Source: Halichoerus grypus
Taxonomy: Eukaryota > Chordata > Mammalia > Carnivora > Phocidae
DNA length: 64,000 bases
Direction: 5' to 3'
NCBI RefSeq assembly: GCF_964656455.1
Contig: NC_135715.1
Coordinates: forward strand, 165,322,437 to 165,386,436
The notes beneath the pieces are model-generated. The model did not search any database and was not told the DNA's origin. It saw only the letters and a list, made by a program, of their open reading frames with translations. Shown one piece after another: positions 57,380 to 64,000 of the stretch; position 1 is the stretch's first letter, and every line of letters begins with the position of its first letter. The translations under genes were made by a program, and so were the position numbers.

Positions 57380-58650
57380 CCATAGGCTTATTCACCCAGG
57401 TCTCTGTCCTTGGACGTTTGGGTCATTTCTAATTTTTCTTTAATACCAACAATACTCCAATAAACATCTTTGTGTCTAGAAGTAGAATTGCCTGTTCATA
57501 GAATTCATCTTTTTTTTTCTTCTGTCCTTTCATTTTTCTTATTCGTTTGAGGGAGTTTGTTAATTTCTTAATTCAATCTGTTATTATATAATGCAAATAT
57601 TGTCTTCAATTCTATGGTTTATTTTTAAACATTGTTTGTGCTCTCTTTTATTCCTAGTGAAATTTATCAATTCTTTCCTTTATAATTGGTGCTTTTGTTT
57701 TGTTAAAAAAAATCCCTTCTTATTAGATTTAGTAAAGAGAGTAACTTCTAATTTCTACTAAAAACACTGGAGTTTTATTTTTCACATTAAATCTTTTATG
57801 CATCTGGAATATTTAGACATAGCATGAGAAAGGGGTCAAATTTAATATTTTTTCTATATGAAAACCAATTTACTCATTACCAGTTCTTGCATATTCCATT
57901 TTTAAAAAACTGATCTGTAACATCATCCCTTTCATACGTTAAGTTTTTGTGTAAGACAGACATTACTAGCACTCACCAATATCTCATTATCCTATCGTTT
58001 CTGGATATGTCAAATACTAACTCCCAGCTCTTCTCTGGCTTGGCTGGGCCACATAACTAGTAATGGCCAATGACCTATGAGCAGAAGCCATGTGTGTCAA
58101 CTTTGGGAAAAGATTGAAAAATCCTTGATCAATCTTTCAGCTTCCTTGGAGAATGTGTGTTGAGATGGCAGAGCCACAAGATAGAGCTCCCTGATTCTTA
58201 AATCACCTCATGGTCATTTGTACTAACAGCAAACTCTCTATGAGCAAGAAGTAAACTCTAAGTGCTAAACCTCTGAGATTTCCAGGCTAATTTGTTGTCG
58301 TAGCTTATCCTGATTAATATACCATGGTTCTGATTCTGGGCTCTCTGTTTTCTTCCATTGGTTTATCTGTTTATCCTAGCATCAATACCTCACTGTCTTA
58401 ATTATTTTGGTTTTATGGGAAGTCTTGGTTTCTAATAGGGCAAGTCTGCATCTCTCTTCTCTTTCTTATCTTCTTTGACTTGTTACCTTCGCAAATGAAT
58501 TTTGGAATTATTATCAAGGGTAATGAAATTGCTGCTGAGACTATGATTAGAATTTTATTAAATTTGGTCTTTAAGTTGGGAAGAAATGACATCTTCATTA
58601 TATCAAGTATTCTCTCCAAAGGCATGATAAACCTTCTCCATTTATTAGGT
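57380..58650 (-). mobile_element. Old L1, minus orientation
   Basis: Antisense L1 phrases in order: ttcacccaggtctctgtcct, atactccaataaacatcttt, ttatgcatctggaatattta, aaaaccaatttactcattac, caatacctcactgtcttaat and gggaagtcttggtttctaat. Heavily mutated. Human-like old L1 frames are absent. Confidence 0.75.
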
Positions 58651-58769
58651 TTAACCATATTAAAATGCTATTTTTTTTTTTGTAGCTCAAAATGTGCAAA
58701 ACACAAAAGTAGACTTGAGCAAAGGGGGAGACAGCACATTTCTTGTTTTGCTTAGGACATCTTAACATA

Positions 58770-59540
58770 ATCAAGATGCTCCTTCTCCCTAAGTTAATTT
58801 TTAAATTAATGCAATCCTAATAAAAACACCAGTACCAACAAGCTCCTTGTTGCAGCTGAACAAGTTGATTCTAAACATAATAGGAGAAAATAAACACACA
58901 GAAATCACTAGAAAAATGCTGAATAGGAAAAAGCATGAGAGAAGACTAACTCTCCCAGATATCAGAGCACACTCCAAAGCTTCTATGATAAAAACAGTAT
59001 GGTACTGGCGGCGCATGAATAGACAGAACAATAGAACAGGATAGAAAGTTCATAAACCACCTATGTGGAGAAATCTAGTATATGACGAAGGTGGTATCTC
59101 AAATTATTGGGGCAAATATTGGCTTTTCTACCATAGGGCGTTGAGACAACTGGATAGCCACTTGGAAAAAGATAAAACTCACACTACACACAAGAATAAA
59201 CTCCAAATTAATAGAAGGTCCATATGAAAAAATAAACCTACAATGACTAGGAGATATGGATGAGTTCTTCTATAATCCAAACCTAGACAAAGTCTTTACA
59301 ACTACGACTTGAAACCAAATATAATAAAAGAAAAAACTGATAAACTGAGAATATTCTGTTCAATAATTGGCCAAAATTCTTAAAAATGTCAACGTCATGA
59401 AAGACACAAAGAAAGAAAAATTTGAGAAATTCAGATTAAAGGACGCTAAAGCAACATGATAACTATATGTAATGCATAATCTTGGGTTGGATCCTATACT
59501 GGAGGAAAAAGATACATAATTTAAATAATAGGAAAGCCTG
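58770..59540 (+). mobile_element. Old L1 ORF2 C-terminal region, plus orientation
   Basis: Sense L1 phrases: atgataaaaacagtatggta, ctggcggcgcatgaatagac, gacaactggatagccacttg and gaataaactccaaattaata. It lies next to antisense L1 on both sides. Confidence 0.75.
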
Positions 59541-60576
59541 ACTGTGGATGGAAGATTAAAATCTAATGAATTGGAGATTAGATAAAAATATTGTTATTTT
59601 TGTTAAATTTCCTGATGTTGCTAACTGGACTGTACAGTAGTTACATGAAGAGAATATCCTTTAAGGGATCTATCTATCTTTCTAGCTACCTATCTATCCA
59701 TTTGTCTATATAGATACAGATATTTATTCAGGGTCATCATAATCATGTATGTTTTTTCCAGTTTTCTGCCGTTATGAACGACATTGCTATGTACATTCAG
59801 GCCTGTGCCTTTTGGTGCACAAATGAAGGCTTTATGGTATATGCCTGAAATTAAACAGCTGGACTGCAGAGTATCTGCATTTTTTACTTTATTGGAAAAT
59901 GTGGGTGTGCCAGTGTACATCCCCACCAGCTGTGTATAGATGTAACTGACGCTCCACATCCTGGCCAACATGTGGGATTGTATGACTTTATAACTTCTGC
60001 CAATCTAGTGAGTGTAAATGGTATATTTTTTGCAGTTTCAATCCGCATTTCCTCAATTTCTAGTAAGGGAACAACATGTCTTATGTTTATTAACTCTGTG
60101 TTTCTTCTTCAGTGAAATGCTGATTCAGTTTATGCCTCTGTCCGTTCGCTTGTCTTTTTTTACTTTAGGGAGTTCTAACTATTCTGCATACTAATCCTCT
60201 GTTTAATATATGAATTGTAAATATCTTCTGCCAATGAGTGGATTATTTTTACCTGTTAAATAATATCCAGAAGTTTTTAACTTTGGGGTAGTCAAAATAT
60301 CAATATTTTCCTTTATTTTTTGTTTATTTGGTCATATTGAGGTACATTTTTTTCCTCACCAAAGTCTATGAAGAAAAGTTTTATTTCAAACTTTAACCTG
60401 AATTAAGAGGGATTTTTTTGGTTATACTGTGAGGGATCTAGTTCATATTTTCAATACACATAGCCAGTTATCCAAGCACCAGTAATCCATCCTTTCCTCA
60501 CTAATATGCAAAGTCTTTTCTGCAGTACATCAATTTTCCATATATGGGGATCAGTTTCTGGACACTCTACTTTTGT

Positions 60577-60766
60577 ATTTTGGGTTTTAATATTTTATTT
60601 ATTTATTTGACACAGAGAGAGCACAAACAGGGGGAGCAGCAGAGGGAGAGGGAGAAGCAGGCTCCCAGCTGAGCAGGGAGCCCGATGTGGGACTCGATCC
60701 CAGGACCCTGAGATCATGACCTGAGCGGAAGGCAGATGCTTGGCCAACTGAGCCACCCAGGTGCCC
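60577..60766 (-). mobile_element. CAN-SINE, minus orientation, inside old L1
   Basis: tattttatttatttatttga, a GA-rich body and an end reading GAGCCACCCAGGTGCCC. The duplication tggacactctactt lies at 60559 and 60767. Confidence 0.95.
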
Positions 60767-60880
60767 TGGACACTCTACTTCTTTTGTTTGTTTATCCCAC
60801 ACCAATAGCGCGCCATCATGCTGTTTTCATAACCACGGCTTAGTATCTGTGAGGGCAAGTCACTCAATCTTTTTCTTCTT

Positions 60881-61249
60881 CTTTTTTTTTTTTAATTGTT
60901 ATGTTATGTTAATCACCATACATTACATCGTTAGTTTTTGATGTAGTGTTCCATGATTCATTGTTTGCATATAACACCCAGTGCTCCATGCAGAACGTGC
61001 CCTCCTTAATACCCATCACCAGGCTAACCCATCCCCCTACCCCCTCCCCTCTAGAACCCTCAGTTTGTTTTTCAGAGTCCATAGTCTCTCATGGTTCATC
61101 TCCCCCTCCGATTTCCCCCCTTCATTCTTCCCCTCCTGCTATCTTCTTCTTCTCTTTTTTTTTTTTTTAACATATAATGTATTATTTGTTTCAGAGCTAT
61201 GGTAAGCGCTGTGAATTGTGTAAGACTGTTGAATCACAGAACTGTACCT
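60881..61249 (-). mobile_element. 5'-truncated young L1, minus orientation, inside old L1
   Basis: Same 3' end as the copy at 22.2 kb. The flanking duplication aatctttttcttctt lies at 60866-60880 and 61250-61264. Confidence 0.9.
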
Positions 61250-61560
61250 CTGAATCTTTTTCTTCTTTTTATGCAAAGAAGTTTTTTTTCTTGGTCTTCA
61301 ACACAAATTTTAGAATCAGCTTTTCAAGATACATGAAAAATCTGGTTGAGATTTTTGTTGGAATGACATCGAATCTATGTACGGATTTGGAGAGAATTGA
61401 TATTTTTCCAAGTTTTCCCACCCAGGAATGTAGTACATCTCTCTGCTTATCCAGTTTTTCTTACGTGTCCTTGGAATGCATTAAAATTCCTTTTATCCAT
61501 TGATTCTGCTTGCTGTGGGAGGGCTTTACCCCATATCAGTTCCACCTGCTCTATTTACTG

Positions 61561-62027
61561 GTAATATCCTCAAACTCATAAAACATATATCAGATCAATA
61601 TTTTTAACAGATTCCTCAAAAAATTAATACTCCAGTGATCAAGGTTGAAAGTGATAGCTATACATAGAAAAGAGTAAACAAACCAAATCTGCAAAGAAGT
61701 TTCAGTTTATTTGAAATTAAGGTTGGTTGAGACAATTTATGATCCTAACCTGAGGCATTCCTTTTTTATTAACCTCTTCCCTGATCTTATTTCTAGAACA
61801 ATTCTGAAACTTCTATTTTCTAATGGAAGTTTCTATTTTAGAATATCCATTTAAATCCTACCTTTCCCCCCTAAACTTCAAAATTACATTAATGCTTTCT
61901 TTTCCAATACCCCAAATGCTCAAAATGAAAGATATTTCCTCTCTAGATTTTTATTATGAGAATTTTGAAGTCAGAAAATTTGCAAGAACAGTTAAAATAG
62001 AAACCATATACTCACCATCTTCTTCCT
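61561..62027. other. Intergenic, no feature recognised
   Basis: AT-rich anonymous sequence; the 120-codon frame over 61823-62185 runs into the microsatellite. Confidence 0.4.
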
Positions 62028-62068
62028 CCCTCCCTCCTTCCCTCCCTCCCTTTCTTTTCTTTCTTTCT

Positions 62069-62129
<61 letters not shown>

Positions 62130-62180
62130 TTTCCCTTCCTTCCTTCCTTTCTTTCTTTCTTCTTTCTTTCTTCTTCTCTA
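62028..62180. repeat. (TTTC)n and (CCTT)n microsatellite
   Basis: All-pyrimidine tract; the main run is CTTT tetramers (about 62065-62130). Confidence 0.97.
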
Positions 62181-62257
62181 TCTAGCTATCTGTCATCTCT
62201 CTCTTTCTCTCTTCTATCTATCATGTAATCTATATTTATCATCTACCTACCTATCTT

Positions 62258-62602
62258 AGTCTGCTAGGGCTGCTATAACAAAATACCGTAGACTGAGTAG
62301 CTTAAACAACAGAAGTGTATTTTCTCACAGCCTGGAAATCAAAGATCAAAGTCGTTAGGTTGGGTTTCTCCTAAAGCCTCTTTCTTTGGCTTGCCCTCTT
62401 GCTATGTCCTCACCTAATCTTTTCTCTTCTGTGCACACTCCTGTCTCTTCCTTTACTTATAATGACACCAGTCCTATTTGGTTAAGGTCCCACTCTTATG
62501 ATATTATTTAACCTTAATTACTTCTTTAAGAGCCATCTCCAAATATAATCACATTGGGGATTAGGGTTCAACATAAGAATTTGGTGGGGGGGATCAATTC
62601 AG
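62258..62602 (-). mobile_element. MaLR-type LTR (MST-like), minus orientation
   Basis: tagtctgctagggctgctat, aacaaaataccgtagactga, ctaatcttttctcttctgtg and cacattggggattagggttc mirror the LTR at 18.3 kb. It is framed by tetranucleotide repeats on both sides. Confidence 0.8.
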
Positions 62603-62612
62603 TCCATAAATC

Positions 62613-62652
62613 AATTAATCTATCTATCTCTATCTATCATCTATCTATCATC

Positions 62653-62703
<51 letters not shown>

Positions 62704-62716
62704 ATCTATCTGTCTG
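62613..62716. repeat. (ATCT)n microsatellite
   Basis: About 100 bp of ATCT units with two interruptions. Confidence 0.97.
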
Positions 62717-63248
62717 ATCTTGTTGACTTTTCAATGGGAATTTCAGTCATGACCCTTCACCGTTAAAGACTTACATCTCCTAAAATAAGAGCATATTCCT
62801 GCATAACAAATGTATTATATCACTTACGAAAAGAAACAATAATACCCTAAAACCATCTAATATCAACTCTATATTCAAATTTTCCCGGTGGTGAGTTTGC
62901 TACATCTATTTTTCCTTCTATACCTATTAGTCAGCATACTTCTTTAAAGAAGGGTTTATATCATCAACTAGGGATAAACTTTAGTTGCCTCTCAATAACC
63001 AAGTTAAATTAAAGCACAGATTCCTACTCTGGCATTCCTAGAGACCTAAGGATACACTTCTGGGAGTTTGGTGAACTTCTTGAAAGTCCATATGTAAATT
63101 TTTCTTAGGAGGACGTCCATGGTATACTCAGATTCTCAAAGGTGTCTGTCATTAAAAACTACTTTTTAAATTTTTTCTAGTTATCTGGTGTCACATATGG
63201 AGTTCTCCATGTTGATTGAGACTTAAGAATTATACCTCCTTTGAAATA
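62717..63248. other. Intergenic, no feature recognised
   Basis: No gene or clear repeat. Confidence 0.45.
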
Positions 63249-63585
63249 CAGTTGACCTTTGAACAACATGGGTTTGAACTGCATTAGTCTACTTATACTT
63301 GGATTTTTTTTTTAAATACAGTACAGTATTGTAAATGTACTTTTTCTTTATGATTTTTTAAATAATATTTTCTTTTCTCTGGCTTGCTAATTTATTGTCA
63401 AAACACAGTATATAAAAATACAGCATACAAAATAGGTGTTAATTGACTGTTTCTGTTATCAGTCAACAATAGGCTATTAGTAGTTACGTTTTGGGGAAGG
63501 CAGAAGTTATATGTGGATTTTTGACTGTGCAGGGGTTTGGCACCCCTCTCCCCAAACCACCCCCAATGATGTTCAAGGTCAACTG
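63249..63585. mobile_element. MER2 DNA transposon, full length
   Basis: Terminal inverted repeats cagttgacctttgaacaac and gttcaaggtcaactg, flanked by TA on both sides. Length is 337 bp; MER2 is about 345 bp. It is a non-autonomous Tigger/mariner-type element. Confidence 0.93.
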
Positions 63586-64000
63586 TATTGATATGTTCCA
63601 TTTAAGAATGTATATTGCTGATAAAAGAAGGCCGAATAGAGTTATAATATTTGGGAAAGTAAAGGGAAATAAATACAACTGTTAATTAGGATCCAATTTA
63701 TGGTGCTATTGTGAAGGATAATAATTTCTTAGCTTAAGTAATATTCAATGTCTTGATCACAAGTACTATTAAGGGAAAACAGTGACTGAGCTGGGTTCTT
63801 TGTTAGTCTGTAAAATTAAAACATACCCTAAAAATTAAAGCATCATCTTTTGCAGACAGGCACTAATGACTCTGGGGCTGACAGGTTAGTTTAGTTCAAG
63901 CATTTCATAGATGATTAAAGTTAATGAGTGAAGTGTAAGCAGGACTCTACTTAATGAATGTGCTAATTGTTTTTCTTGCTGCAAATATTAGTGCTGCTTT
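63586..64000. other. Intergenic, no feature recognised
   Basis: AT-rich sequence to the edge of the window; nothing supported. Confidence 0.45.

Larger units (their letters stand above)
59700..61560 (-). mobile_element. Old L1, minus orientation, with two nested insertions
   Basis: Antisense L1 phrases: tccccaccagctgtgtatag, cacatcctggccaacatgtg, tactaatcctctgtttaata, aatatcttctgccaatgag and ttttagaatcagcttttcaa. It is broken by a SINE (60577-60766) and a young L1 (60881-61249). Confidence 0.8.

Noticed and set aside
1..64000. CRISPR arrays, operons, phage or plasmid genes
   Set aside because: The window is mammalian nuclear DNA with spliced genes and SINE/LINE repeats; nothing prokaryotic is seen.

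Overview
The window is mammalian nuclear DNA, very probably from a carnivore. The evidence is several tRNA-Lys-type CAN-SINE insertions, at about 5.14, 6.89, 11.28, 24.27, 26.29 and 60.58 kb. The window also holds young L1 3' ends of the carnivore type, alongside the usual old mammalian MIR, L2, MER5, MER2 and MaLR relics. A caniform is my guess; the sequence read by eye does not settle the species.

Left end (1-1108): a divergent promoter. The minus strand carries the first coding exon of MDH1B, which starts with codons for MAKFVLA and ends in a clean splice donor; the rest of that gene lies off the left edge. The plus strand carries the non-coding first exon of FASTKD2. Between them are an RFX X-box-like site, an NRF1-like site and two TCTCGCGA-type motifs.

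FASTKD2 (about 1060-17470): complete and intact. Eleven coding exons (exons 2-12) join in frame to a 685-residue protein that starts at 1897 and stops at 17394-17396, with an AATAAA at 17448. The protein has a mitochondrial presequence, the FAST domains and a C-terminal RAP domain, and belongs to the family of mitochondrial RNA-binding proteins needed for 16S rRNA and large-subunit ribosome assembly.

17.5-64 kb: no protein-coding gene that I can support. The open frames here are short and shadow repeats or microsatellites. The stretch is intergenic and built of retroelement layers, for example L2 at 33.0 and 46.5-47.7 kb, old L1 at 57.0-61.5 kb with younger insertions nested in it, a MaLR LTR at 18.3 kb, and a complete MER2 at 63.25 kb. 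Microsatellites lie between them, with some AT-rich unique stretches that may be conserved regulatory DNA. It also has three low-copy internal duplications that named repeats do not explain: 23.2/23.9 kb (127 bp, identical), 35.63/36.27 kb, and 41.81/45.46 kb.

I found no evidence of a new biological system. The points most worth checking are the divergent promoter, the lost upstream start codon and weak exon-10 donor of FASTKD2, and the unexplained duplications.
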